A stretch of DNA of 64,000 bases from Bacteroidota bacterium (GTDB taxonomy: Bacteria > Bacteroidota > Ignavibacteria > UBA10030 > SZUA-254): assembly GCA_020056225.1 (NCBI GenBank), contig JAGVIE010000055.1:1-64000 (forward strand), written 5' to 3'. This document shows, piece by piece, positions 39,831-48,833 of this stretch (positions are counted from its first letter, which is position 1; every line of letters starts with the position of its first letter). The notes under the pieces are model-generated. The model ran no database searches. It worked only from the letters and a program-made list of their open reading frames with translations, and was not told where the DNA came from. Made by a program: the position numbers and the translations under genes.

Positions 39831-39957
39831 CATTCCAATATATTTAATATAGTTACGGGACGCGGTATCTTCCCAAACAAGCGGAGAAATAATGATAGTT
39901 GTATTTAAACATAATTAATAATTCACCTATTATTTCACTTTCTAATCGGAGGATCTC

Positions 39958-40185
39958 ATGGATTCGTTATTCTCAAAAACAGTAAAAGCGGGCGACCGTA
40001 CATATTTTATAGATGTGAAGGAAGCCAAGAACAAATCTAAATATTTGACAATCGCGGAAAGTAAGCTTGCGAAAGAAGGAGAAAAAAAATTCTCCCGGTC
40101 GAGTGTGATGATTTTCGATAATCAAATCGAAAAATTTCGTGATGCTTTGGACGAGGCGCTTAAACTCGTCGGTACTAAACAATAA
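39958..40185 (+). CDS. PUR-alpha-like (DUF3276) nucleic-acid-binding protein
   Basis: A 75-residue protein of the PUR-alpha/DUF3276 family typical of Bacteroidota and spirochaetes: YFIDVKEAKNKSKYLTIAES, then the basic strand KKFSRSSVMIFDNQIEKF and the helix RDALDEALKLV. PUR repeats bind single-stranded purine-rich DNA or RNA as dimers. The ATG follows a GGAGG site, and a structured intergenic element follows the gene. Confidence 0.85.
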   Translation: MDSLFSKTVKAGDRTYFIDVKEAKNKSKYLTIAESKLAKEGEKKFSRSSVMIFDNQIEKFRDALDEALKLVGTKQ

Positions 40186-40211
40186 ACCGATTCGTCAGTT
40201 GTTGTAAAAGG

Positions 40212-40286
40212 GAACATGGTGAGGAATGTCCCCCAGACCGCTGTGTAGTGGTGGATTAGTGGGAGTGGAATTGTCTCGCCATGTTC
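40212..40286. ncRNA. Possible structured RNA or palindromic element
   Basis: GAACATGGTGAG (40212-40223) pairs over 12 positions with CTCGCCATGTTC (40275-40286). Inside, TCCC/GGGA (40229-40232 with 40261-40264) and the hairpin ACCGCT-gtgt-AGTGGT (40237-40252) can form, giving a nested fold. The outer-arm word recurs at 27876-27888. It could be a small RNA, a 3' UTR structure of the PUR-like gene, or a mobile palindrome. No known RNA family fits that I recognise. Confidence 0.35.
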
Positions 40287-40340
40287 ATTATCTCCGATAA
40301 TATTATCGAAGCTGATGAATAATTTCAGTAAGGAGGTTTT

Positions 40341-41291
40341 ATGCTGGAAATATTAGATGCAATATTAGCCGCCGGCGCCGTTATTCTTGCTATCAGCCTG
40401 ATTGTCCAGGCAATTCAGCAAATCTTGAAGCAATTCTTCAACCTTAAATCCAGTTATATGGAGCGCGAGCTAGTGATGATGTTCCTCTCGGAGGATGCAT
40501 TGAAGAATTTTACAGTCCAATGGAAAAACATGGCAGAAAGATTCACGCCGGATTGGAGGATATTCCAAAGCATCGGGGACAAAGAGAGGCAGATCGTAGA
40601 TGAGCTGAAGATTAAACTGCGCTCAATCGGGTACAAAGATCTCGAAATACTCGAAGACCTGAGCGTCGAACAGATGCAGACGATCATCCGCGGATTGCCG
40701 GTCTTTTCCGGCATGAGTGAAGAAGGAGATAATTTATTAAAACATACCATTACCGATATCAGGGACTGGTTTGAAATTACAAAGCGCGCATTCCAGGATC
40801 ACTACGAAAGAAAAATGAAAATCTGGGCGCTTGGCATCAGCGCCGGCGTGGTCCTAATTTTGAATGCGAATCTATTCGACATCTACAGCGAGTTTTCACA
40901 GAACAAAACCATCCGCGATGCCGCTGTTGTTTGGGCTGAGAGAATCACAAATCAACCTCGCGACTCAGTTATAGCAATCAGAACCGAAGGACTCCCCGAC
41001 AGTATAATCCAAAAACCGAAATCAGATACTGCCATAGTTGCCGAGATCAAAAAGAACATCGCTGATATCCAGACATTAGTAAACGCCAACTCGTTCCAGA
41101 TTATGCGGTGGGAGAAATTCAAGGGATGCGATAGTTGCGGTTCATTGTGTATGGTTTATTTATTGAAAACTTTCCTCGGATGGATTGCAATGATTTTATT
41201 AGTCAGTCTGGGCGCGCCATTCTGGTACGATCTTCTGAAAACGATCACGGGAATTAAAAATCAGTTGAAAGCAAATAAACCATTGAAGTGA
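40341..41291 (+). CDS. Membrane protein of unknown function
   Basis: A 316-residue protein I do not recognise. One N-terminal helix (~8-30), a second hydrophobic segment (~160-180) and a C-terminal helix (~270-290) span the membrane. Between the first two lies a ~120-residue charged helical part (EILEDLSVEQMQTIIRGLP), and between the last two a ~70-residue region with GCDSCGSLC, a Cys-rich motif just before the last helix. A GGAGG site precedes the ATG. It heads a same-strand run ending at 49829. A DNA-free scaffold or channel-like role is possible but unsupported. Confidence 0.7.
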   Translation: MLEILDAILAAGAVILAISLIVQAIQQILKQFFNLKSSYMERELVMMFLSEDALKNFTVQWKNMAERFTPDWRIFQSIGDKERQIVDELKIKLRSIGYKDLEILEDLSVEQMQTIIRGLPVFSGMSEEGDNLLKHTITDIRDWFEITKRAFQDHYERKMKIWALGISAGVVLILNANLFDIYSEFSQNKTIRDAAVVWAERITNQPRDSVIAIRTEGLPDSIIQKPKSDTAIVAEIKKNIADIQTLVNANSFQIMRWEKFKGCDSCGSLCMVYLLKTFLGWIAMILLVSLGAPFWYDLLKTITGIKNQLKANKPLK

Positions 41292-41422
41292 TTACAACAT
41301 GGAGCAAGAGAAATTATTAGAACAAACGTCAATTTTAATCATTCACTGTATCGGTGAACTGTTGCATTGGAACAACAAGAAATTCTTTAAGAAGATCATT
41401 CATCAATATTCTTGAGGATGTT

Positions 41423-42052
41423 ATGAAACCATTGTTATTTGTGTTTGTTACATATTGTTTGATTATCCAATCCTGTGCCACCATTCCAAGGGAAGCGGTT
41501 CAGCTCAGCGAAGAACTAACAAGCATGATTCGCTCTGCCGAAGCTTCACATCTCGCGCTTATCGATGAATACATAGCCGGAAGGAGAGAGCAGGTAAATG
41601 AATTTTTTGAGAAAACCTGGATTCCGACATTTATGGGATTCGTTTTAACACGTCAGAGAGTAGTAAGCGATATAGAAGCAGCAAACGATCTGCAGAAGAA
41701 ACAGGCTGTATTTAAAGAACTTCTCGCAGATGCTTCGACAGAAATTAAAAACCAACGTGATACGTTTATGACGGCGATTGATCGGGTTGATAATGAGCTG
41801 AGAAATGCGGTAAGTGCGCACTATGCCCAGATGCTGGCAGTCAGCCAAGCATTAACAGCGCACCTCGCTTCGGCAGCAAAAGTGACTGAAACTCGTGAAG
41901 AACTCATGGCAGCGTTGAAAGTAGATATGAAAAAAATACTTCCCCTCGATAAAATCAATAATATTTTGGATAAAGCCCTTGAGTACGGTAAAAAAGGAGA
42001 AGAGATATTAGGTTATGCCGATGAAGTTAAATCTTTATTAAAGGAGAGATAG
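41423..42052 (+). CDS. Predicted helical lipoprotein
   Basis: A 209-residue protein starting MKPLLFVFVTYCLIIQSC; the lipobox places Cys18 as the lipidated residue. I chose the ATG at 41423 because it gives this signal and follows TTGAGGATG. The mature part is almost wholly helical and charged, with likely coiled coil (KNQRDTFMTAIDRVDNELRN). No family is recognised. It ends two bases before the next ATG, and lies in a run with the membrane protein upstream, so the three may form one envelope-bound assembly. Confidence 0.7.
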   Translation: MKPLLFVFVTYCLIIQSCATIPREAVQLSEELTSMIRSAEASHLALIDEYIAGRREQVNEFFEKTWIPTFMGFVLTRQRVVSDIEAANDLQKKQAVFKELLADASTEIKNQRDTFMTAIDRVDNELRNAVSAHYAQMLAVSQALTAHLASAAKVTETREELMAALKVDMKKILPLDKINNILDKALEYGKKGEEILGYADEVKSLLKER

Positions 42053-42054
42053 AC

Positions 42055-42315
42055 ATGGGAAAGTACACAGATGAAATGAAAGAAAGCGCCCGCTTGACAA
42101 ATGAGAAGTTGGCATCCCAAATTTCAAAGCTGAAACAGTTCACTACCGATGATATTGACTCGCTGTTCCCGCAACAAGTGGATAAGGAGAATTTACAAAA
42201 GCTGTTGGATATTATGAACGAGGCAACTGACGAAAATGAAAAGATTATTAAGCTAAAGATGAACATAGAAAAACTTGCGGGAACAGCGGTTAAATTGATA
42301 AAGTTTTTTGTTTAA
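42055..42315 (+). CDS. Small charged helical protein
   Basis: An 86-residue protein, start MGKYTDEMKESARLTNEKLA, with predicted long helices and no signal peptide. Its ATG is two bases after the lipoprotein stop and follows a GGAGAG site, so the two are almost certainly co-translated. No family is recognised. Confidence 0.65.
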   Translation: MGKYTDEMKESARLTNEKLASQISKLKQFTTDDIDSLFPQQVDKENLQKLLDIMNEATDENEKIIKLKMNIEKLAGTAVKLIKFFV

Positions 42316-42520
42316 TTGACATTTTTTGCCGTGAACAAACAAAATAACATAGATAGACCGTGAGTAACAATTGACAATAAGTTGATGTGAGTGGGTGGAG
42401 ATGCTAAAACAATAATTAGGTAATGATAATATTTATTTTTAGTAGTGTAATTAAATTCAGATGTTAAATCTAAGTAATATATCAAACAAACAAAAAACAA
42501 AAATGAAAGGAGTTATACCA

Positions 42521-43297
42521 ATGTCAAGAAAAGATATTGACGACACAGGGCTTTCCGAGTTAGAGAGAGAGCTTGAGCTCGAAATGGGAGACGAAAGGGA
42601 GTCCGTAGATGATAGGGAGTGGGAAAAAGAATTAGAATCGGCTATTGATTCAGATAGAGAACGGCCAGAGGAAGAAGCCGATAAGGGCGATACCGAATCG
42701 ACTGATTATGCTGACAGGTTTTATGAACTCAGTCAACGATCGTTCGAATCGGAATTTGAAATGGATGATTCGGTGAATCGCTTGTTAACCGAGATGGAGC
42801 GGGAGTATTTCTTCAGGGGATTATGGAGAAGAATGAGACAAGGCGGTCGGTGGTTACTTCGGAGAGCCGCTGGCCTTGCTCGTGGAACGCCCATCGGCAG
42901 GATAGTAAGTGGAGTAACACAATTGGCGAGAGGTAATTTACGTGGAGCACTTGGATCATTAGCCCGTGCTGGCTTAGGATCGTTAGTTAGTGCAATCCCG
43001 GGTGGCGCTGCAGCTCTACCTGCGTTAAATGCTCTTGGCTTGGGTGAAACGGACGATCCTGAAAGAAACAGAGAAGGATGGAATAATTACGTCTCAGTCG
43101 TACGTGAAGCATATGATAATTTAGCAAGAAATTTGAACGAAAGGGCAAACGATCCTATCGAAGCAAATAGATTAGCAACTGAAGCATTTAGAGCTGGTAT
43201 GAGAAGCGCTCAGAACAATCGTCCTCAAACCACATCTCGGGGACGGAGAGTAATTTCGCTAAGAAGTGGAGAAAGAGTTATTATTAAAGCCGTTTAG
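42521..43297 (+). CDS. Acidic protein with Gly/Ala-rich hydrophobic core and basic tail
   Basis: A 258-residue protein. I start it at the ATG at 42521, which has AAGGAG upstream; the frame is open for 20 more codons. The first ~110 residues are strongly acidic (ELERELELEMGDERESVDD). A positively charged turn (GLWRRMRQGGRWLLRRAAGL) leads to a Gly/Ala-rich hydrophobic stretch (~135-180, IGRIVSGVTQLARGNLRGAL onward). The C-terminus is basic (RGRRVISLRSGERVIIKAV). This acidic-hydrophobic-basic layout recalls uncharacterised proteins in other bacteria found near peptidoglycan-binding enzymes; that comparison is from memory. No enzymatic motif is seen. It could be a carrier, a membrane-active peptide or a structural protein. 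Confidence 0.65.
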   Translation: MSRKDIDDTGLSELERELELEMGDERESVDDREWEKELESAIDSDRERPEEEADKGDTESTDYADRFYELSQRSFESEFEMDDSVNRLLTEMEREYFFRGLWRRMRQGGRWLLRRAAGLARGTPIGRIVSGVTQLARGNLRGALGSLARAGLGSLVSAIPGGAAALPALNALGLGETDDPERNREGWNNYVSVVREAYDNLARNLNERANDPIEANRLATEAFRAGMRSAQNNRPQTTSRGRRVISLRSGERVIIKAV

Positions 43298-43307
43298 GTA
43301 ACTCGCA

Positions 43308-44558
43308 ATGGATAACAGGTCAAAAAGGTTCCAGACTCGTATTGAATCGCTGAGGTTACGCATTGAAACTCTTTCTTCAATTCGAAAGTTAGTTGATCTG
43401 CCTCCTTCATCACAGATTTCAAAAAGACAGATGTCCGTTATTGAATCTCAATTAGTGACAGCTAAAACACGACTTTTCCTGAGATTAAAACGTGCAGCGA
43501 GGACTTATTTACCAAAATTGCAGAGCAGTGATTCAGTCCGACATCTGAATGAAGTCATAGGTGAAATTGAACTTGAGCTTGCAAAAGCGTTTACTTTCTT
43601 TGATACATATATGGATGTGCTTACACAAAGGCTTACACCTGAACTGGGTCCGATGCTAGCGGGGTGCGATGCTCTTGCCTGGCATGCTCTTAACAAAGAC
43701 CACCCTGCACTGTCACTTGTAGAACAACCACTTGTTTATTGTGACCGTGGTTTTGGCGCATCGATACTCAGGGAAGGAGTAATATTGCCCGATCAATCAC
43801 CCAATCCTGTACCTCTCATACAAATCCCATATTCTCGTCTAAAGGAAAAATATAATCTTACTTCGATAATTCATGAAGTGGGTCACGAGGTTATGATACG
43901 CTTAGGATTGGTCAAAGAGATACCAAAAGCGTTTCGGCTCGCATTGGATAAGGTCGATGCATCGGACAATATCAAAGAACTATATGCGTTATGGTCGGCT
44001 GAAATTGGCCCTGACTTTTGGACATTTTGTTCTACAGGGATGGCACAGTCAGCAAGTATCAAGGAGATTCTTTCTTTACCGGCGAGTTATGTCTTCCGGA
44101 TTTCCTGGGTTGATTCTCACCCACCTGCTTACATACGCGTGCTGCTATCATTCGAGTGGTGCAGGCAGGTGTGGGGAAGAGGAGAGTGGGACGATTGGGA
44201 AGAAGAATGGCTCGAGCTTTATCCGTTGCGGTTATTACCTGAAGACACATTAATGATATTGAAAAAAGCAAGATCGCGTATACCCGTAATTGCACGAGCA
44301 CTTTTAAACACACGTTTTGAGACCTTAAACAGAAAAACAATACCTGAATTATTTAATCTATCTGCAATTGCACCTTCAGAAATAAAAAGAAGAGCAAGTG
44401 AAGCAAATGATGGCATAGTTAATTTAGTTGGATTGCCATTGCCTGCACACTTAACTGTCTTTAGAATAATGAGAGATAAGCGAATAATAAATGAAGATGA
44501 AATTGATAAACTAATGACTAAATGGCTATTAAAAATAAAAGAGCAAATAAAATATTAA
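43308..44558 (+). CDS. HExxH metallopeptidase-like protein
   Basis: A 416-residue protein with a zincin motif, SIIHEVGHEVMIRLGL (~187-200). About 40 residues on, LWSAEIGPDFW supplies a Glu and Asp in an ExxxD arrangement like that which gives the third zinc ligand in gluzincins. The N-terminal ~110 residues are helical. There is no signal peptide or membrane segment. It begins 10 bases after the acidic protein's stop. The family is not one I can name; a protease acting on a neighbouring product or on a target protein is inferred from the motif only. Confidence 0.7.
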   Translation: MDNRSKRFQTRIESLRLRIETLSSIRKLVDLPPSSQISKRQMSVIESQLVTAKTRLFLRLKRAARTYLPKLQSSDSVRHLNEVIGEIELELAKAFTFFDTYMDVLTQRLTPELGPMLAGCDALAWHALNKDHPALSLVEQPLVYCDRGFGASILREGVILPDQSPNPVPLIQIPYSRLKEKYNLTSIIHEVGHEVMIRLGLVKEIPKAFRLALDKVDASDNIKELYALWSAEIGPDFWTFCSTGMAQSASIKEILSLPASYVFRISWVDSHPPAYIRVLLSFEWCRQVWGRGEWDDWEEEWLELYPLRLLPEDTLMILKKARSRIPVIARALLNTRFETLNRKTIPELFNLSAIAPSEIKRRASEANDGIVNLVGLPLPAHLTVFRIMRDKRIINEDEIDKLMTKWLLKIKEQIKY

Positions 44559-44581
44559 TATTTTAATAAGGAGAATTTAAA

Positions 44582-45865
44582 ATGACAACAGGAAAGGTTC
44601 GTGAAATAATATTTAAAAATCTTTTCGATGCGAGTTCGATTGATTTCGAATTCCCGACTGGAAATGAAAAGTGGTGGAAACTTCTTACTGACCTGGCAAA
44701 GGATCAGATTAATGAATACAGTAATAATTATTTCAAACAATCATCTTCAACTCCAACTAGTGCTGCAACAGCTGCAGTAGTAACGACTGCACCAATAACA
44801 CTTGCATTGGAAGGAATAAGGTATCCAAATGTAATATCATTGGAATCAATTCCCTCAACAATTAAATTGCCTTCGACAATAAATATAAGATATGATGAAT
44901 TGGCAAAATGTTTAGTTTTCGAAGGGGAGATGCTTGCTAAAGAAAAGAAGGAGCTCGGAGATCTTGATTCTTCTCCGACTTCTCCATATAAAACAAGCAT
45001 ACTGCAACTTTTCGATAATTCCAAGAAACGTATTAAGAGGGCTTTTATGGCAGACTTAGTATGGCTTTTTTATTTCGAACGACTCGGTATATTTAAAATT
45101 CTAGGTGCAATACTTGATGATTATGTAATAAAAGGCAAATTCTCAGTTGAAAACATACATTCCACTGTTAGTATTCTTGAAAAAATGACTCAATTGACAA
45201 AGATGGGGATTTCTTCCACGGTTAGAGACCGCGATAGCTCATATCGCCGCTGCCTTGGTTGGACTTCCGATCTTGGTCGAAATATGGGATCCGATGCTCT
45301 TGTCAATAATGGATTCAATAATCTTTTTCACAAGTTGATCCAATCTTCGCTTGAGTACTATAAGGATAAGAGATTAGCCCAAGCGATACAGACGACACCA
45401 ACATCAAGACCATCAGCTGCAACAGTTGAAACGATTAAAGATACAATTAATGTACTGAAGAAATCAATTGAACCATTCAAGTATGGACGTAATCATTACA
45501 ATACCGTCAATGGTATTCTTTGGGTTATTACCGGTATGGCGTTGATTAGAGAGTTGAAGGATAAACTTGGTATTCCATTTTCTGAGATTCATCAATACAT
45601 ACCTGCGGCATATTCATTATTAGTCGAACAGAAACCAGCCACATCTTACGATACTAATCGATATGAAGTTCATAAGAAATGTGCAGATAATGGTCGTAGA
45701 ATTCTCTTAGAAGTTGAGCAGTTAGATCCAACTAACTCAGATCAAATCACCGCGTGGCTTGACTCGGAGGAAGATGGAATCGAAGGCTACCGTACCGCCT
45801 ACCGCAGCTTAACAGGCGTTGACCTTGGAGCCAGCGGAACACCTGCAATTGAGCAGCAAGCTTAG
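44582..45865 (+). CDS. Protein of unknown function in the peptidase cassette
   Basis: A 427-residue soluble protein, mostly helical, with a Ser/Thr/Ala/Pro-rich stretch (SSSTPTSAATAAVVTTAP, ~55-75) that looks like a linker, and another (TTPTSRPSAATVETIKDT, ~280). No signal peptide, membrane helix or catalytic motif is visible. It follows the metallopeptidase by 24 bases with an AAGGAG ribosome site, and the murein endopeptidase starts 20 bases after it. I do not recognise the family. Confidence 0.65.
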   Translation: MTTGKVREIIFKNLFDASSIDFEFPTGNEKWWKLLTDLAKDQINEYSNNYFKQSSSTPTSAATAAVVTTAPITLALEGIRYPNVISLESIPSTIKLPSTINIRYDELAKCLVFEGEMLAKEKKELGDLDSSPTSPYKTSILQLFDNSKKRIKRAFMADLVWLFYFERLGIFKILGAILDDYVIKGKFSVENIHSTVSILEKMTQLTKMGISSTVRDRDSSYRRCLGWTSDLGRNMGSDALVNNGFNNLFHKLIQSSLEYYKDKRLAQAIQTTPTSRPSAATVETIKDTINVLKKSIEPFKYGRNHYNTVNGILWVITGMALIRELKDKLGIPFSEIHQYIPAAYSLLVEQKPATSYDTNRYEVHKKCADNGRRILLEVEQLDPTNSDQITAWLDSEEDGIEGYRTAYRSLTGVDLGASGTPAIEQQA

Positions 45866-45884
45866 GAAGGAGGTATACCATATT

Positions 45885-47387
45885 ATGAGAGAACGATTTA
45901 GCTTTGAGAGAGAGATGAGGGACTTAGGTATTGGGGTGACACCGGAATTTCAGGTGTCACCTCAAGCTACAATAGGTCCCGTCGGTTTTGATTATGCAAT
46001 ACAGCAAAACCGAAATTTATCTCAATCGCTTGGTTGGGGTCCATATCTCGACAGAATTGGTTTGGTGTTGAATTTGGGCTTTACACCGACTTCTTCCGGC
46101 GATCCCCGGCTTGCGGAAGCTGTATATCGATGGCAAAATAGAATTCGAGAGTATAGAATTAGTGCGAACGGTACGATTGATTCAATAACTTGGCAATGTC
46201 TTCGTCGAGTATTAGGCCTATCACATGATTGGGGATGGAGAAGCCAGCCGATTGATATATATAGTGCAGTAACGTACAATCAAAACAACATGCGCAATGT
46301 GGCTTGGCAAAACTATAAAAATAGAATAGATGGATTATTGGGATTAGAGAGAACCACTCCACAAGCCTTTGCGCAAGCTGTCGCAAATTGGCAATGGTAT
46401 ATCGAAGGTCTACACGTTGATGGCAAGGTGGGTCGGAATACATGGAACATTATGGCTATACTGCTCAATCTTCCGTCGACCAATATCCAATCACGACAAC
46501 CGTCAGTACAGCAACAACGTACAACTCAACAACTGACAGCAGGACAAATCATAAATTATAGGGAAATAAACCAGACACGACAAGGTAGAATATTTAATGA
46601 TATTTCAACAAGAAGAAATCATAATTTTACCTTATCTGAAAGTTTAAGTTGGAAGAGTCAGTATTGGAAAATAGCCACTTTAATTGGATTAGATAGCTTC
46701 CCAAGTATGAGAAATTTCATCTATCTCGTAGCAGATTGGCAAAGGTCAAATGGAATCGACGAAACAGGAGTAGTAGATGATAATACTTGGAGGCGTATGC
46801 AGTCAGTATTACCTAGTTCTTTATCCTCTTACTTAGAAAGAATTAGATCAAATGTGAATGTACCCTTGAGAGTTTCTATTCTCCCTGAATTGGGTCCGGA
46901 TCCACCAATTGGATTGATGTTTTCAGGTGCAGAAATAAATCAATATGGTCTCCGCAGTACAATCTTGGCTCTTCAGAAAATTGGTTATTCATGGCATGGA
47001 GATCACCGTAGTGGGCCAAGCATATCAATCGGTGGAATTAGTTACTTAGGTGGTGGTATATTCCGCCCGCATTCATCTCATCAATGTGGTGTAGATGTTG
47101 ATATGTACGGAGTACGAAATACAGGTAACGGTGAAGTCTGGTGGAATAGAAGCTGTCAACGCACGGAGCAACCATACACTCAAGTGCCGAGGGAGGAAGA
47201 ATATAATGGAGAATATAATTATTCTGCAACAAAGGATTTAATTGATCTGATAATTGGAAATGGAGTAGCGAGAGTCGAAAGAATCTTTTTCAACGATCCT
47301 AAGTTTTATCTATCTGAAGCCTATAGTAATGTTGTTCATTGGGAGAAGGGGCACGATGATCATCTTCATGTTCGGTTTAATGGATAG
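45885..47387 (+). CDS. Peptidoglycan-binding murein endopeptidase (MepA/LAS type)
   Basis: A 500-residue protein; the ATG at 45885 has a near-perfect AAGGAGG site. Three PG_binding_1-like helical modules (~45-110, ~135-205, ~250-320; each with a GWxxYLxxIGL or WxxIATLIGL type helix) precede a C-terminal LAS metallopeptidase domain (~334-500). Its probable zinc ligands are the His and Asp of SHQCGVDVDMYG (~398, ~404) and the last His of DDHLHVRFNG. This is the arrangement of penicillin-insensitive murein endopeptidases, which cut D-Ala-meso-DAP crosslinks. Unlike MepA there is no signal peptide, so export needs a specialised route, or it works after lysis or as a delivered effector. Confidence 0.85.
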   Translation: MRERFSFEREMRDLGIGVTPEFQVSPQATIGPVGFDYAIQQNRNLSQSLGWGPYLDRIGLVLNLGFTPTSSGDPRLAEAVYRWQNRIREYRISANGTIDSITWQCLRRVLGLSHDWGWRSQPIDIYSAVTYNQNNMRNVAWQNYKNRIDGLLGLERTTPQAFAQAVANWQWYIEGLHVDGKVGRNTWNIMAILLNLPSTNIQSRQPSVQQQRTTQQLTAGQIINYREINQTRQGRIFNDISTRRNHNFTLSESLSWKSQYWKIATLIGLDSFPSMRNFIYLVADWQRSNGIDETGVVDDNTWRRMQSVLPSSLSSYLERIRSNVNVPLRVSILPELGPDPPIGLMFSGAEINQYGLRSTILALQKIGYSWHGDHRSGPSISIGGISYLGGGIFRPHSSHQCGVDVDMYGVRNTGNGEVWWNRSCQRTEQPYTQVPREEEYNGEYNYSATKDLIDLIIGNGVARVERIFFNDPKFYLSEAYSNVVHWEKGHDDHLHVRFNG

Positions 47388-47435
47388 TAGTTTTGACAAT
47401 ATTATGATACTAAATATTTTTCAAAGGAGTATTAA

Positions 47436-48533
47436 ATGAGAATAGCAACTTTTAATGTAGAGAATCTTTTTAGCAGACCTGTCGCTATGAATTATGAAGA
47501 TTGGGATACAGGGCAAAAAGTATTGAATGATTTTAATGAGCTTAATCGTTTATTGAGATTGCAGGATTACACTCAAGACAAACCCAAAATAGAAAAGCTT
47601 ATCGATAAATACAAACTCATGGATCGTAAAGCAGATCATCGCGAACTTATTTTAACTGAGGTACGTGGTAAGCTATGGGAACAACATCAGAACGGTACAA
47701 GAACATGGATAGCTAATGGATCAGATGATTTTCTCGGTTGGGTCGATTTGGTTCGTCAAGAAATTGATGACCGGGCAATTCAAAATACGGCGCGTGTACT
47801 TGCCGAAGTGTCTGCAGATATCCAGGTGTTAGTTGAAGTTGAAAATCGAGTTGTGCTTCAGCAGTTCCATGATCATATCTTAGTTCCCGAACTCCAAAAT
47901 CAAAACAAAGCACCATATAAACATCTATTGCTCTTTGATGGAAATGATCCACGAGGTATAGATGTTGCACTGATGTCGCGCTTACCCGTTTTAAACATGA
48001 CTACACATGTAGAGCTGCTGAATGCTAATAATCATCCTTTATTTCCACGTGATTGCGCCCAATTCATGATAGAAATGCCGGATAAAAAGCCACTTACTCT
48101 CTTCGCTAATCATTTTTCGAGTCAAGGATCGGACTTCAAGGGTAAACGCAGAAAAGAGCAAGCTAAGAAAGTAAGTACATTTGTGGATGAAGCATTACAA
48201 ATAAGTCCATATGTTGTTGTCGCTGGCGATCTCAATGAACCGCCCGCCAAGGGTAATTTATCTGACCTGCTAAATCATCAAGAACTAAAGGATGTGATGT
48301 CAATGAATCAATACCCTGATAAAAATATTTATCCAGGTACTTATCATTCAGGATCCGCATCTACTAAACTTGACTATTTGTTTTTATCAACGGCTCTACA
48401 AAACAAAGTGCAGAATGTTAACGTAGAACGGCGCGGATATAAATCGCGCAAATGGGATCCGTTCGATACAGTAACCGATGTCCGCAGCATGGCATCAGAT
48501 CACCATTGTGTGTGGGTTGATATCAACATCTAA
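47436..48533 (+). CDS. EEP-family endonuclease/exonuclease/phosphatase
   Basis: A 365-residue protein of the DNase I-like EEP fold. Visible elements are MRIATFNVENLF (Asn), the metal Glu in VLVEVENR, GIDVALMSRLPV, ANHFSSQG, the Asp/Asn pair in VVAGDLNEPP, DYLFLS and the final SDHHCVWVDI. Long insertions between the first strand and the Glu distinguish it from exonuclease III. It likely cleaves phosphodiester bonds in nucleic acid or a lipid/sugar phosphate; the substrate cannot be told. There is no signal peptide. An AAGGAG site precedes the ATG. Confidence 0.88.
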   Translation: MRIATFNVENLFSRPVAMNYEDWDTGQKVLNDFNELNRLLRLQDYTQDKPKIEKLIDKYKLMDRKADHRELILTEVRGKLWEQHQNGTRTWIANGSDDFLGWVDLVRQEIDDRAIQNTARVLAEVSADIQVLVEVENRVVLQQFHDHILVPELQNQNKAPYKHLLLFDGNDPRGIDVALMSRLPVLNMTTHVELLNANNHPLFPRDCAQFMIEMPDKKPLTLFANHFSSQGSDFKGKRRKEQAKKVSTFVDEALQISPYVVVAGDLNEPPAKGNLSDLLNHQELKDVMSMNQYPDKNIYPGTYHSGSASTKLDYLFLSTALQNKVQNVNVERRGYKSRKWDPFDTVTDVRSMASDHHCVWVDINI

Positions 48534-48833
48534 CGTGGGGAATTGAAAGTACAGCGGCAACAAACTCTTTTTTTGAAGCTTTATAATATATACGAATATT
48601 CCATCCCCGGGACCCCACTTGCAAGGTGCTGCGCCTCCCCAGCGCCTGCAACCCCGGGGCTGGACTTTTATTCGAGCATGATCTCATCTGTATTTTCATC
48701 ACGTAGTACTCTGGGATGTTTGATCTTATCGGGAGTCGGTTAACTCAAAAATCAAAAATAATGGAATAGAATAATGCAAGGAAATAATCCTTGCAATAAG
48801 CATTCATGAATAATAAATATCAAGGAGAATGGT
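48534..48833. other. Gene-free interval with a palindromic repeat
   Basis: No credible gene. It contains the GC-rich inverted repeat at 48605-48659 and the leader of the next EEP gene, whose ATG at 48834 follows AAGGAG. Confidence 0.6.
48605..48659. repeat. GC-rich imperfect palindrome (MITE/REP-like)
   Basis: CCCCGGG at 48605-48611 and CCCCGGGG at the right end enclose arms that pair imperfectly: TTGCAAGGTGCTG on the left with CAGCGCCTGCAA on the right. It is far richer in GC than the flanks. It separates the two EEP genes. Confidence 0.55.

Noticed and set aside
40212-40286. RNase P or SRP RNA, because of GAGGAATGTCCC
   Set aside because: It is far too short for RNase P RNA and lacks the SRP tetraloop and helix 8 motif.
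42316-42350. TTGACA at 42316 as a promoter for the acidic-protein gene
   Set aside because: No acceptable -10 sequence occurs 16-18 bases downstream.
48543-48743. 66-codon plus-strand ORF between the EEP genes
   Set aside because: It runs through the GC-rich palindrome, has no good ribosome site and gives an unstructured low-quality peptide.
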